Part shown: positions 44,447-55,400 of the stretch, piece by piece
Position numbering within the stretch: the stretch's first letter is position 1
Layout of the letters: every line of letters starts with the position of its first letter
Assembly (NCBI GenBank): GCA_028282725.1
Contig: JANQHF010000107.1
Location: 1-64,000, forward strand
Reading direction: 5' to 3'
Length of the DNA stretch: 64,000 bases
Source: Saprospiraceae bacterium
Lineage (GTDB): Bacteria > Bacteroidota > Bacteroidia > Chitinophagales > Saprospiraceae
Notes under the pieces: model-generated
Told to the model about the DNA's origin: nothing
Database searches by the model: none
Seen by the model: the letters and a program-made list of their open reading frames with translations, nothing else
Translations under genes and position numbers: made by a program

Positions 44447-47149
44447 CTACATCACTTCCTCCTCCAACTCATAAATCGTACCCTGGTAAGCCCCCTTCAT
44501 CTCCTTACCTGATTTGCTCCTCAAATTGTAATTGATCTCAATGATCCAGGTGGGTTCCAGGCCAGGGATGTTTAATGTTACTATATTTCCATTATAGTCA
44601 ACACTGGTCACTTCGAGCTCTTTTTCGTCATATCGTTTCGAACCATACCGATGCGTCCGTTTTAATTGCCACGTATGGACCTCGTAGCTGGAAGGATCTT
44701 CCGCTGTGCTTTGATCCAGTTGATGAACAAATTCTATCTGAACCTGCCTTCCCTTTGTTTTGATTTGTACCGGGACACTCAGATCATTGCCGGTATAGCG
44801 TATGCGATACAGGCCACCCGCTTGTAACACCTGGCTCGTAGCCCATGCCGTCATGGCTCCCGCATATAACTGTCCGTCTTTCGGATGAAATCGTCCCCGC
44901 ACCAGCCCTGATGGAAATTGGGGCAATGGCAATTGGACAATACCACCTTGCTTGACGCCATTCACTTCTTCCTGAAGCACCAGGAAAACTTTGCCATACC
45001 CGTAAGAGATATTCAAAAGTCTACCGTTCAATGGGCCCCACTGGTTACTTTGCACCCACAACAATTCGGAAGGGGAACGGTCATAGCGCATATCAATCCA
45101 GCAAAGCGGTTGGATCATGGCGGCATCAGAAGTGTCCTCCGGTGCACCCCATCCATACATGTTGCCATAGAATCCTCCCTCGGTGACGTGGTTGATCCGG
45201 TTCATCGGATTCCAGTATCCTTCCTGGTCAGTCACATAAAAACTTCCATCAGGATTACGGCATACGCCATTGGCTGCACGAAACCCTCGTGCCAATATCG
45301 TTGATTCTTTACCATCCGGGCTGATTTTGATCAAAGTGCCATGCTGAGGAATGAGTTTATCACGAGCATGCCTGGCGCTTTTCGCATAATAGAAGTTGCC
45401 TTCCTCATCCACCTGGAGACCCATTGCAAATTCGTGGAAATGCTCAGTGACCTGGTGATCGGTATTAAAGGCTTCGTAATAATCCGTCTCGCGATCGCCA
45501 TTGAGATCTATCAACCTCACCAGGGCATCCCTGCAAGTCACATAGATTTGGTTTTCATGATAGACAATACCCAGTGGTTGAAATAGTCCGGTTGCAATAC
45601 GATGCCAGGTCAATTTGTCACTACCGGTGATATTGCCTACGATCCAGACATCTCCATCAATGGTGCAGACAACGGCCTCATCAGTACCTGGAATAAAGTC
45701 TATACCGGTTGGTCGCACGCGGGCCTTCCAGGGATTATTCAAGGGAAGAGACAAGATGTCCGCCGTATAGGCCTCATCACTATTGGTTGTGATGACCTGC
45801 GTTTCAAGGATCTCATCATAGAGGGAAGGGCTGCCTTTCGTCATTTGACTGAGATCTTCGTTAATAATCGTATTAGCCGGTGCGGTAATTTCATTTTGCG
45901 ATGACTCGCTCATAAAAAGGGTGAAATTTAAAGCCGGTCCAGGTGCAATAATCGCTTCTGTGAACGTTCCTCTATTTCGAATTTGCACACGTTCTTGATT
46001 GTTTGTCACCACATTGACAGGCGTATCGGAAAGACGCAGTTTCAATTCCTTGTCAACATTGCTGAGGTTTAACGTTCTGCTAAATATAAAGCTGTCCTCT
46101 TCTTTCAGTGCCCCAAATCGTTCCAACACATCAGTATTTCCAACGGTATATCTCAGGACAACCTCGCCATCGTGGTAATACAATCCTTTATATTGTGTCC
46201 ATTCATGCGGCAATGGACCAAATTGTCTGCCATCTACTGCTGCAAACCTGGGATCATCATATTGCCCGGTTGCAGGATTTGCCCAACCGGGTCTGACTTT
46301 GGTTTCAAAATTGACATGACCCACAGTTCGGGGATAGATGTTGTGCCTTTCGTTCATCAAAATGGCCTGGTAATCAATGAATCCTTTGCCTGTCCATGTC
46401 CCGGCTAATCGCATAAGATCTGTATCGAATAATACGAAGGCTTCTCCTTTCGTAATCCCTCCTCCTCCTTCATCCAAACGAATGGCGATCCCTTTATAAG
46501 CGAAATTTTGATCTATGAGATTTTCATTGGCAAGGGGAGAAGGACCTCTTGATATTTCTCTAGGCGGCTCTGTCGAGTCAGCCAATTCGTACGTCCTGAT
46601 CAGGAAATTCGAATAATCCATTTCTACCCAGGGCTGATGTTCGGAAGCTGCCGGTCCTTCAATACTTCCGTCAGGTAACGATGCGAGGTAATCTTCATCG
46701 ATGTCAAAGTATTGACCGGGATTCTTCCCGGCGATAAAATTCTCCCTGATGAAATGGATTACATCATATTTCTGACGGGGTACGAGTTGTAATTGAGGAG
46801 GCATGAGATTATATCCCCGGCTCAATGTCTCATAAATAGAATACGGATCATTGCCGTGTTTGAATTCAGCAGACCAGAATTTTGTAGAAGTTGGAAGGCT
46901 GCCTGGTTGTCCGGGGTCACCATGACAGTTGTAACAAATGGTCTTATAAATATTCAGCCCACGGTGCTCTGCTTCTTCATCCAGTTGTGAAATCAGCAAT
47001 TTGTGATCGATGTTTTTTTCGTATTCGGGCAGTGCTGATTCGGGGATGAGTAAGCCTAATTCTTCGATTTGATCTTCGACAGGTTGATCCGTCTTGCAGG
47101 TCAGGAAGAATAGGGATAGTACAGTTGCGATAAAAGTGAAATGCTTCAC
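44447..47149 (-). CDS. Cytochrome c lipoprotein with sorbosone-dehydrogenase-like propeller
   Basis: This 900-residue protein has a leader ending FFLTC (Cys18). An N-terminal cytochrome c has its haem site CYNCH at 72-76 and a probable Met ligand in YNLMPPQLQ. A middle beta domain with RLDEGGGGITKGEAFVLFDT fits DUF6797-type proteins. A C-terminal six-blade propeller follows, with RPTGIDFIPGTDEAVVCTID, FRAANGVCRNPDGSFYVTDQ and GGFYGNMYGWGAPE, like PQQ glucose/sorbosone dehydrogenases. It probably oxidises a sugar or aldehyde in the periplasm. It parallels the PVC-type protein at 33014 but has haem first and propeller last. It is monocistronic. Confidence 0.85.
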   Translation of the reverse strand: MKHFTFIATVLSLFFLTCKTDQPVEDQIEELGLLIPESALPEYEKNIDHKLLISQLDEEAEHRGLNIYKTICYNCHGDPGQPGSLPTSTKFWSAEFKHGNDPYSIYETLSRGYNLMPPQLQLVPRQKYDVIHFIRENFIAGKNPGQYFDIDEDYLASLPDGSIEGPAASEHQPWVEMDYSNFLIRTYELADSTEPPREISRGPSPLANENLIDQNFAYKGIAIRLDEGGGGITKGEAFVLFDTDLMRLAGTWTGKGFIDYQAILMNERHNIYPRTVGHVNFETKVRPGWANPATGQYDDPRFAAVDGRQFGPLPHEWTQYKGLYYHDGEVVLRYTVGNTDVLERFGALKEEDSFIFSRTLNLSNVDKELKLRLSDTPVNVVTNNQERVQIRNRGTFTEAIIAPGPALNFTLFMSESSQNEITAPANTIINEDLSQMTKGSPSLYDEILETQVITTNSDEAYTADILSLPLNNPWKARVRPTGIDFIPGTDEAVVCTIDGDVWIVGNITGSDKLTWHRIATGLFQPLGIVYHENQIYVTCRDALVRLIDLNGDRETDYYEAFNTDHQVTEHFHEFAMGLQVDEEGNFYYAKSARHARDKLIPQHGTLIKISPDGKESTILARGFRAANGVCRNPDGSFYVTDQEGYWNPMNRINHVTEGGFYGNMYGWGAPEDTSDAAMIQPLCWIDMRYDRSPSELLWVQSNQWGPLNGRLLNISYGYGKVFLVLQEEVNGVKQGGIVQLPLPQFPSGLVRGRFHPKDGQLYAGAMTAWATSQVLQAGGLYRIRYTGNDLSVPVQIKTKGRQVQIEFVHQLDQSTAEDPSSYEVHTWQLKRTHRYGSKRYDEKELEVTSVDYNGNIVTLNIPGLEPTWIIEINYNLRSKSGKEMKGAYQGTIYELEEEVM

Positions 47150-47292
47150 GTACGTATGTTAATAATACTTCAGGATTAAAAATAGGCTTTTCGATGATCA
47201 TTTTTTACTCGAAGAAAAAACCATATTTCCGTCATCGCCCTGGCACTCTGATAGCTGCCGGGCAGGTGAAGAGAGAGAATTCGTTGGGCGTC

Positions 47293-47322
47293 TCTACCCG
47301 TTGGCTTTGAGAACAACGGGTA
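47293..47322. repeat. Hairpin CTACCCGTTG / CAACGGGTAG
   Basis: Ten-base perfect arms flank a ten-base loop in the spacer upstream of the cytochrome c/propeller gene. It could be a transcript hairpin or a small repeat. A weaker AGGCTG/CAGCCT pair lies about 60 bases further right. Confidence 0.5.
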
Positions 47323-47419
47323 GTTGAGGGAGAGTATTCAATGAAAATGTCACCCGCGATGATTTGTCACTCAGGCTGGGCTTCGGTGCCGCTCAGCCTA
47401 AAAAGTTGAGTGATGATTG

Positions 47420-47506
47420 CTAGGCTGCCTGTGTCTGTAACTCAGATTTAACCTTCGATTGACCAGTTGATCGATCAAACACCTCGTCATATTCACTCCT
47501 CAAGGT
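47420..47506 (-). pseudogene. Duplicated 3' fragment of the fatty-acid hydroxylase gene
   Basis: The minus strand encodes TLRSEYDEVFDRSTGQSKV followed by KSELQTQAA and TAG (47422-47420). This matches the C-terminus of the hydroxylase at 48515-49306 (TLRSEYDEVFDRSTGESKV, then KPELKPQAV) in 23 of 28 residues. The similarity stops abruptly at 47506. The 1-kb segment between fragment and gene carries the AT-rich orphan lipoprotein. Confidence 0.85.
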
Positions 47507-47650
47507 CTACTTTACGAATCCAGAAAGAATGGATAAATCGTTCTACACTCAAAAATACTTGTAATGAAATTTGTTTTGGTTTAAAGTTGATTATTACATA
47601 TTGATTACTATTTAATAAAATTATATCTTCTGTTATTGTTATTTTTCCAT

Positions 47651-48370
47651 ATGATTATATTTAAGAGTTTTGTTAGGGTTACGACCATTGTTTATTTAAT
47701 ACTGTCGGTTAGTTGTACGACGAATTCAGAAAAGGACAAGTTTTTCGAAAATAAGATTACAGTGAAGGACACAGAAGGTAATCCAATACAGAATGAAGAA
47801 GTTACACTCTTTTTAAGAAAAACGGATTCAGATAGAATTGTGAGTGGAATTACAGATTCGGAAGGTATTGTTGTATTAGAATATCCCGAATATCCAGATT
47901 TTATTAAAACTGCATATTATGATTATATGCATTTTGGATTCGAAGGTTCAATTTTTAACGGTACACCTAGAGGATATGCTCCATATTTAGGTCCAAATAT
48001 TGATCACCTTATAGTTGTGAATCAAGAAGAAAAGATAACTGTAGAATTACTTAATCACGATTTTATCAATGAATCTTTTAATCTTGGAGATTCAATATTC
48101 ATTGATATGATATTTCATTCAAATGTTCTACCTCAGGCTTATTATAGTCCTTGGCTTGTAACAGGTACAGGTAAATTTCTTGTGAAAGAATATGATGGTT
48201 CATTTGTTGAAATTTCAAGAGCATTGGATGAAATGATTAAGAATGATGGAAGTTTTACCATAATTTATATTCCAATACATAAAAGGCTAAGTGGATTTTC
48301 TTTTAGATATAAAAGTTCGCATCCAAATCGAGAACAGATCAGTCATAATTATGATATCACCATCAATTAA
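47651..48370 (+). CDS. AT-rich orphan lipoprotein with carboxypeptidase-regulatory-like domain
   Basis: This 239-residue protein has a leader ending LSVSC (Cys22). Residues about 35-75 (ITVKDTEGNPIQNEEVTLFL, then TDSEGIVVLEYPEY) look like a small Ig-like or regulatory-like fold used as a surface spacer. The rest, with LVVNQ-type strands and aromatic-rich loops, is not recognised. ATG at 47651 is chosen over TTG at 47636. Its base composition is visibly more AT-rich than its neighbours. It lies between a gene and a partial duplicate of that gene's end, which suggests acquisition by insertion. Confidence 0.65.
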   Translation: MIIFKSFVRVTTIVYLILSVSCTTNSEKDKFFENKITVKDTEGNPIQNEEVTLFLRKTDSDRIVSGITDSEGIVVLEYPEYPDFIKTAYYDYMHFGFEGSIFNGTPRGYAPYLGPNIDHLIVVNQEEKITVELLNHDFINESFNLGDSIFIDMIFHSNVLPQAYYSPWLVTGTGKFLVKEYDGSFVEISRALDEMIKNDGSFTIIYIPIHKRLSGFSFRYKSSHPNREQISHNYDITIN

Positions 48371-48514
48371 TTCACATCTTGATCTTTCTTCTTAATGATA
48401 TACTGATAACAAAAAAAACATAAAAGGTATCATCTATTTAATTTCCCACCTTCTGGTTATAAAAATATTTACAGAAAATTTATCCCATTGAGTACCTTTA
48501 AGTAAAGAGTGAAC

Positions 48515-49306
48515 CTAAACTGCCTGAGGTTTTAACTCTGGCTTTACTTTCGATTCACCCGTCGACCGGTCAAATACTTCGTCATACTCACTCCTCAGGG
48601 TCCCCATCATCCGATCCCAGAACAAGAAATACAAACCGTAATTGCCATGAAACTTGTCATGATGCAGATTGTGAGCTACGGAAGTATTGATCCATCTTCC
48701 TATCCATGTTTTGTTGAACCCCTTCGGATACAATTCAAATCCGAGGTGTCCGTAAACATTGTAGAAAATCTGGAAAAGGAAAAACCATCCTAAGGCTTCA
48801 TTATGTACGGGAAGGGTAAATGCGATGATGGGTACAATCAATGCTTCCAGGAATCCCTCTAACGGATGGAAGGCATATGCCGTCCAAGGAGAAGGATTAG
48901 TGGATTTATGATGTACGAGATGAATATATTTAAATAGTGTGGGATGATGCATAGCACGATGCATCCAGTAAAAATAAGTGTCATGAATAATAAACATCAT
49001 CACGAATGAGAAGACGTAATAGCCCCAACCGTAATCCGAAATGTTATCGTAGGTATTTGTATAGTCCTTCGCGAAGTAAAATACGACCAATGCTACCGTG
49101 GCGAATATGGTAACGGAGATCATGGAATAAAGGATGTCCCTTCCATAATCTGTAAGTTCAGGCAACTTCTTCTGTACCTTTCGAAACCACATAGGCTTCT
49201 TCAGCAGAATGTAAAATAAAACAAAGGCCGAAGTGGCAAATATGAAATAGTCACTGACGATGCCGCTTGCTTCTCTTGCCCAGAATTCGAAAAAGGTCGT
49301 TTCCAT
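48515..49306 (-). CDS. Sterol desaturase/fatty-acid hydroxylase family membrane enzyme
   Basis: This 263-residue integral membrane protein has four or five hydrophobic helices and the three diagnostic di-iron histidine clusters: HDTYFYWMHRAMHH, HLVHHKSTNPSPWTAYAFH and NTSVAHNLHHDKFHG. Members hydroxylate or desaturate lipids such as fatty acids, carotenoids or sphingolipids with oxygen. The lipid substrate is unknown here. Its C-terminal tail is duplicated as a fragment at 47420-47506. Upstream, 148 bp away, lies a membrane-bound AraC-type regulator on the same strand. Confidence 0.92.
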   Translation of the reverse strand: METTFFEFWAREASGIVSDYFIFATSAFVLFYILLKKPMWFRKVQKKLPELTDYGRDILYSMISVTIFATVALVVFYFAKDYTNTYDNISDYGWGYYVFSFVMMFIIHDTYFYWMHRAMHHPTLFKYIHLVHHKSTNPSPWTAYAFHPLEGFLEALIVPIIAFTLPVHNEALGWFFLFQIFYNVYGHLGFELYPKGFNKTWIGRWINTSVAHNLHHDKFHGNYGLYFLFWDRMMGTLRSEYDEVFDRSTGESKVKPELKPQAV

Positions 49307-49454
49307 TATGACGCTAAGTTAAAGTGAAATGATGCTTGAAACTAATGAAATGAACGTCGCACATCGACCAATCGCATAAAATTGAAGGGATTCGTACGTC
49401 TACAATAAGTCCGAATACCTCAAGTACATTAATTCGCACTTCTGAATTTCAAGG

Positions 49455-50591
49455 CTATTCAGTAGCGTCTTTCTTGAATTGACTGGGCGTTTTCCCGGTC
49501 ATCTTTTTAAAAACAGAGTTGAATGTAGACTTGGATTTAAATCCTGCTTCCTGTGCAATACCAAGTATGCTGTAGTGGTCATAAGCGCGGTCGGCAATTT
49601 TTTCTTTCACCTCTTCTATCCTGTAGCCGTTGACCAGATCGAAGAAATTCTGGCCCCTCTTCTGATTGATAATTTGAGAAAGATAGCCATTGCTCAGCCC
49701 GGTATGTTCGGATAATATGGACATGTTAAGATTGGGATCGCGATACAACTTTTTGGTTTCGAGTAAGTCAAGGATCGTCCGATAATGATCATCTGTTTTA
49801 GCAGATAATTCACCTGAATTCGTTGAATCTGCTTGCTCTTCTGCGATGGCAAAAATTGGAGTATCCAATAATTGTTGCCGGATAATGATGCAATATCCGA
49901 TCCAGTAAATCAATAATGCCAAACCCAACATAACGGGATAAGTGAACGCTGTATCCTGAGCAGGTTCGTAAAAATCACTCAGGTTGGCAGCGGCCCAAAG
50001 GAAGCTGAGGACCACTCCCGCAATCAAGGTATTTCTCAACCAATTCAGGCTTCTTTCCTGGACTTCAGAATAGTTTTCGTATAGTCTCTTTTCATAAATT
50101 TTCAATTGGTAAATGGCATAGATATTTGCTGACAGTGTTCCGATCAAGGCGATCAATTCAAAAATATTAGACCCGAGAAAATAGATATCCAATTGGGCCC
50201 CGGTATAAGTCGTTCCGGTATTGTACTGTAGAAACCGGACAAAGTGATAGCAGAATTCGAGGAGAAATGGAAGGAAAAGTAGTGCGTCAACTCGTTTGAA
50301 TTGATAACTGGGTTGGATCAGATACCGGATAAAGAAGTAAATGGACGGCGGAATCAGGTTCATCCAGATGACCGGAAAGCATTTCATAAAATATACCTGC
50401 TCCCAGGACGGCAGGTCTTCGGCAGTGATCATCACACTGAGGGCTGAGATAGTCACCAGAAGAAGAGCCAGGAAGGCATTGGATTTCTTCTTGAACCTTG
50501 GAGTAGTCACCAGGATAAATGCCAAAACAAATCCTTGGAATGCCCCAAAGAGTACGATGATATTCAGGAGACTTAATTCATAGGTTGCCAT
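49455..50591 (-). CDS. Membrane-anchored AraC-family regulator
   Basis: This 378-residue protein has an N-terminal half with about seven hydrophobic helices (residues about 8-30, 38-55, 68-90, 100-118, 138-160, 185-205 and 215-238). The C-terminal half is an AraC/XylS helix-turn-helix domain: LNMSILSEHTGLSNGYLSQI, then YSILGIAQEAGFKSKSTFNS and FKKMTGKTPSQFKKD. This layout is frequent in Bacteroidota and suggests a regulator that senses at the membrane and binds DNA on the inner face. It might control the hydroxylase 148 bp downstream, though that is inference. Confidence 0.9.
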   Translation of the reverse strand: MATYELSLLNIIVLFGAFQGFVLAFILVTTPRFKKKSNAFLALLLVTISALSVMITAEDLPSWEQVYFMKCFPVIWMNLIPPSIYFFIRYLIQPSYQFKRVDALLFLPFLLEFCYHFVRFLQYNTGTTYTGAQLDIYFLGSNIFELIALIGTLSANIYAIYQLKIYEKRLYENYSEVQERSLNWLRNTLIAGVVLSFLWAAANLSDFYEPAQDTAFTYPVMLGLALLIYWIGYCIIIRQQLLDTPIFAIAEEQADSTNSGELSAKTDDHYRTILDLLETKKLYRDPNLNMSILSEHTGLSNGYLSQIINQKRGQNFFDLVNGYRIEEVKEKIADRAYDHYSILGIAQEAGFKSKSTFNSVFKKMTGKTPSQFKKDATE

Positions 50592-50965
50592 TCATGGCAA
50601 ATATCGGGAATCGGAAGAAACCGGATAGATGTGGGTTGCCATGCACTTCTTCGAAGACCCTATTTTTGAATCTGAGTTTTAATTGGCCTCCTCGCTCTTC
50701 CGGTCATTTTACGCTTCATTCAAAATGTTCATATTGATAATTTGCTGAAAAGAAGGGTTGGTAAAGCGTATTTGGAGGGCGGGGGGATGAACGGAATGAA
50801 GTCGAAGACCCAAGATGAAGGTCTTGGATGGAGTGAATGGCTGCCAGGTTCATCGGTCAGACGGGCTGGTGCAATCAGTCAGACAGGCATCCCGTACATC
50901 ATGCTGTGCATGATCGTCGGGGCAAAACCAAATAATTTACCTTGTCAAATCAAGCTTAGTCGAGA
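50592..50965. other. Intergenic region without a credible gene
   Basis: These 374 bases separate the DASS transporter's 3' end from the AraC gene's start. A plus-strand open frame across it has no recognisable composition and runs into the transporter. Two small inverted repeats are present: AAGACC/GGTCTT near 50806 and ATCATGC/GCATGAT near 50897. The second may serve as a terminator. Confidence 0.5.
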
Positions 50966-52375
50966 TCACCACCAGCCCAATATCTTCCACCATAGCAAAC
51001 CGACTCCGATCCAAATGACCAGGTGGAAGATCGAAACAATGAATCCCACTGAGAACCATCTTGGTGCTTTTACATACCCCAGCCCGAAGTAAATGATGAT
51101 TGGTCCCGATGAATAATTTGTCATGCATCCGCAGAGGCACGAAAAGTAGGCAAATACCGCAGCTGCTATGTAGGGTTGTCCATTAACCGCAAGACAAACA
51201 GCTAAAAATGGCCCGGCCATAGAAGCAATATGAGCAGTCAGCATCGAAAAGGCATACATGGAATAGAAATAGATGATTCCCAATACCAGGATCGCTGTTA
51301 GTCCGGCCAGGCTACCTACCAATCCCTGCACATTATTCACAAACCATTGAATAAACCCGTATTTCAAAAGCAAATTGGCCATGGTTAATAACCCTCCCAG
51401 CCATACCAGGGTGTCCCAGGCCATTTCATTCTTGATCATGTCCTCCCATTTCTGGGCCTTCGTCAAAAGCAATAGAACAACTGCTATCAAGGCTACCGAT
51501 GTAGTACCAATACCATGTAGAAATTTAGTGGTCCAAAGGATGAGCAGAAGAACGAGAACAACGGCCATTATTTTTTCGTTTCGACTCATTGGTCCCATGT
51601 CATCCAGAAATTGAACAGCTTCCTTACGGGCCAGACGAACATCCGTAATTGATGGTGGAGCCAGGTAATAGATAAGATGCGGCAAAAGAAGCAGACCGAC
51701 CAATCCGGGTACAATGGAGCCCAGGGCCCAGGTTCCCCATCCAAAGTCAATACCGAATACCTCATTTACGGCCTTAGTCACCAAAGGATTTGCTGCCATA
51801 CCTGTCATAAACATTGCCGCAGCGATTAAATTGGCATGTGCTCCGACAAGGGTCAGGAATATCCCTGCTTTATCGGGGTGCTCCGTTTTGTATGATCCCA
51901 GTGAATGTGCCAGAGAATTCACAATGGGCGCATGTATGCCTCCTCCCCTGGCAGTATTTGATGGCATGACGGTCCCCAGGATCAATTCGGAGCCACAAAT
52001 GGCATAGGCAAGTCCTTTCATACTCTTACCCATCTTACTCACCAACCACAGGGCAATTCTTTTGCCGAGCCCGGTATTGATCATTGCTCCCGCCAGTAAA
52101 AATGCCGCTACAACGAGCCAAACGGTCGAATCGGCGAATCCTGAAAGGGACTCCGAAATCGTAATTGTTCCTGATGAGACCAGGATGACCAGACCCGTCA
52201 GGACCATCATACCCATGGGAAACGGACGTAATATAAAACTTGTGATTACAGCAATAAATACCGCAAAGATCTGCCAGGCTTTATCAGGCACTTCATTAGT
52301 ACCTTCCAGCATCCACACCCCGAGACCGATTAGAATGCAGATGAATAAATTTTGAAATGTTCTTGGTTTATTCAC
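50966..52375 (-). CDS. DASS-family sodium-coupled anion symporter
   Basis: This 469-residue protein has about 12 hydrophobic segments. Family signatures are PMGMMVLTGLVILVSSGTI, the SNT-like motif in MPSNTARGGGIHAPIV, VGAHANLIAAAMFMTGMAAN, and the second repeat MTNYSSGPIIIYFG. They place it with the SLC13/DiT1 (2-oxoglutarate/malate, dicarboxylate) group. It would import or exchange dicarboxylates such as malate, fumarate or 2-oxoglutarate, probably with sodium. It is not linked to an obvious catabolic gene here. Confidence 0.92.
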   Translation of the reverse strand: MNKPRTFQNLFICILIGLGVWMLEGTNEVPDKAWQIFAVFIAVITSFILRPFPMGMMVLTGLVILVSSGTITISESLSGFADSTVWLVVAAFLLAGAMINTGLGKRIALWLVSKMGKSMKGLAYAICGSELILGTVMPSNTARGGGIHAPIVNSLAHSLGSYKTEHPDKAGIFLTLVGAHANLIAAAMFMTGMAANPLVTKAVNEVFGIDFGWGTWALGSIVPGLVGLLLLPHLIYYLAPPSITDVRLARKEAVQFLDDMGPMSRNEKIMAVVLVLLLILWTTKFLHGIGTTSVALIAVVLLLLTKAQKWEDMIKNEMAWDTLVWLGGLLTMANLLLKYGFIQWFVNNVQGLVGSLAGLTAILVLGIIYFYSMYAFSMLTAHIASMAGPFLAVCLAVNGQPYIAAAVFAYFSCLCGCMTNYSSGPIIIYFGLGYVKAPRWFSVGFIVSIFHLVIWIGVGLLWWKILGWW

Positions 52376-52470
52376 TTAAGTAAGATCTGAAAAATATTGA
52401 TCATCTGACATGCTTTAGGCGCATTAGTAAATCCTATATTCGTGGTTGCAGAATGATAAAACATACAACT

Positions 52471-55400
52471 ATGAATAAGATAAATTTAATTATTTGCCTG
52501 GCTTGTTCAATTCTTCTTTATGGCCAACCAGAAGGTGAACAAACGCAAGCTTACATGGATTCTATTTTTAAGCCGGTCAAGTACAGGAGTATTGGTCCGT
52601 TTCGCGGAGGCAGGTCGGTCTGCGCATCAGGTGTTATTGGTGATCCGACTACGTATTATATGGGCACAACAGGTGGCGGATTATGGAAGACAGAGGATGC
52701 CGGTCAAATCTGGAAAAACATATCTGATGGTTATTTTAAAACGGGTTCCGTAGGAGCCATAGCCGTCGCTGAGAGCAACTCAAATATACTGTACTGTGGG
52801 ATGGGAGAACATGCACCAAGGGGTGTCATGACGCATCATGGCGATGGCGTATACAAATCAATCGATGCCGGAAAGACCTGGCATCATATGGGATTGAAGG
52901 AGACACAGCACATAGCCAGGATTGAAGTCCACCCTGATAATCCGGATATAGTGTATGTTGCTGCCCAGGGTCCGCTATATGGTCGATCTGATCAAAGGGG
53001 GATTTATAAGTCTACTGACGGGGGAAAGACCTGGGATAAAATTCTTTATGTCAATGACAGGACCGGTTGCTCCGAACTTTCCATGGACATGAACAATCCG
53101 CATATCCTGTATGCTACAATGTGGGAACACCAACGAGTGCCGTGGCAGGTAATCAGTGGTGGAGAAGGAAGTGGTGTCTATAAATCCGTAGATGCCGGAG
53201 CGACATGGAAAAAGATCGAAAAGGGACTTCCGGAAGAGATGGGGAAAATGGCCATCGATGTCTGCCGGTCCAATTCCAACAAGGTCTACTGTCTGATTGA
53301 GAGTGATTCGGAGAAAGAAAAAGGAGGTCTGTTTGTGTCCAATAATGCAGGAAAGAGCTGGGCAAGGATTAGTGCAGATCACAGGTTGATCCAAAGGGCG
53401 TGGTACTACATAGAAGTTTTTGCGGATCCCAATGATGAAAACACGGTATATGTACTCAGTGCGCCTGCGCTGCGCTCCATAGATGGAGGCAAAACGTGGA
53501 GTCGGATAACGGGTACCCATGGCGACTATCACGATTTATGGATCGATCCGGAGAATGAGAAGCACCTTTGCATCGCGAATGATGGGGGTGCTGCCATTAG
53601 TTTTAATTATGGCAAAACGTGGTCTACTCAGGCAAATATGCCAACGGCCCAATTTTATCGCGTGAATGTGGATAATCTCTGGCCCTATAATATTTATGGG
53701 GGACAACAGGATAATTCATCAGTGAAGATTGCTCACAGATCTCTTGGCGGCAGAGGAATAACGGAAAGAAATTGGTGGGCATCTGCGGGTGGTGAAAGTG
53801 CCTTTCTTGCTTTCGATCCTGACAATCCGACGCATGTTATGGGAGGGAGTTACCTCGGAAATATCAATCTACTGGATGTTGAGGCGAATGCGAGAACCTC
53901 GGTTTTGACCGCACCGATTCAATATTTGGGTTTGGCGGCAAGGGATATGAAATACCGCTATAATTGGAATGCTCCGATCATTAGATCCATGCATGAACCC
54001 AATACCTATTATCATGCGGCCCAATTGCTTTTGAGAACGAGGGATAACGGTGTTACGTGGGAAGAGGTATCAGGGGATCTTTCTAAGGCCGATGACAGCA
54101 AACTGGGGAAAGGTGGTGGTCCGTACACCAACGAGGCAGTGGGAGCTGAAAATTATGGTACGATCAGCAATATGGCAGAATCACCTCACGAAGCAGGTAC
54201 GATATATGTCGTCACTGATGATGGACATGTTCAATTGACTCGTGACAATTGTGAGACATGGAACAATATTACTCCGGATGGACTGGGAGAAACTCTGATT
54301 AATTCTGTCGATGTTTCTCCACACAATCCGGGAACCGCTTATATCGCCACTACTCGCTATAAATTCAATGATCATAAACCCGCATTGTATAAGACGACCA
54401 ATTACGGCCGTTCCTGGACCAATATTACAAATGGTATACCTGATGGAGCTTTTACAAGGGTTGTACGGGAGGATGATGTACGTAAAGGCTTATTGATTGC
54501 CGGAACAGAAATTGGTATCTATATTTCCTGGAATGATGGTGCACGATGGCAACCATTCCAGCTGAATCTGCCGGTGACACCTATTACTGACCTGATCATC
54601 AGGCATGATGATTTAGTCGTAGCGACTTCCGGTCGTTCATTCTGGGTGTTTGATGATATGGCATTGATTCGTCAAATAGGGCAGGAAGGTGGAGACCTTC
54701 ATGTGTATCAGCCCGAAGATCTGACGATGACAAACGGCGGTAGTGAGATGAACTCGAACAGCGGGGATGGAGTCAATGCCCTGCGGGGAGTCAACCCGGC
54801 CAATGGTGCCGTCATTTACTACCGATTGCCCAAGCTTGCCGACAGTATTCATATTACAATGGAAATCAAGGATGCCTCCGGTAAGATTGTCAGGTCTTTT
54901 TCCTCTAAAAAACAAAAGGGCTTTAAAAGATGGGATGGAGGTCCTGGTCCTAAAACGACTATTGATAAAAAGGAAGGTTTGAATCGATTTGTTTATAACC
55001 TGAGGCATGAATCAATGATTGGTGTGCCCAATGTATACATTGAAGGAGGATGGCGAGGGCATAGTATCGTTCCGGGTACTTACTCGGTGACGCTCAGTGA
55101 CGGCACGAATTCATCCAATCAAAATTTTACTTTGAGATCCAATCCGTTGTATCCGACAGATGCCGCCACATATGCGGAATATGATGAATTTATGACTAAG
55201 GCTGAGAAAGAATTAGTTGACATGCATGAAATGGTCAACAAGTTGTTCAAGAAACATAATCAATTAAAAAGCCTGATCGATGGAATGGAAGAAGGTGCGA
55301 TATCAGGGAAACTTAAGAAGCAATGTACTGCCTTGATCAAAGAATTAAAGGATTGGGACAGTATCATGGTCCAAAGATTGTCCAAAGCCTACGATGATGT

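Larger units (their letters stand above)
47150..47650. other. Intergenic region with hairpin and hydroxylase-tail fragment
   Basis: These 500 bases lie upstream of two divergent genes. The first part is moderately GC-rich and has the hairpin at 47293-47322. Then comes the duplicated fragment at 47420-47506, and the last 140 bases are very AT-rich and probably hold the promoter of the orphan lipoprotein. Confidence 0.6.

Noticed and set aside
50742..51092. Plus-strand open frame of 116 codons
   Set aside because: It runs into the antisense of the DASS transporter and has no recognisable composition, leader or motif.
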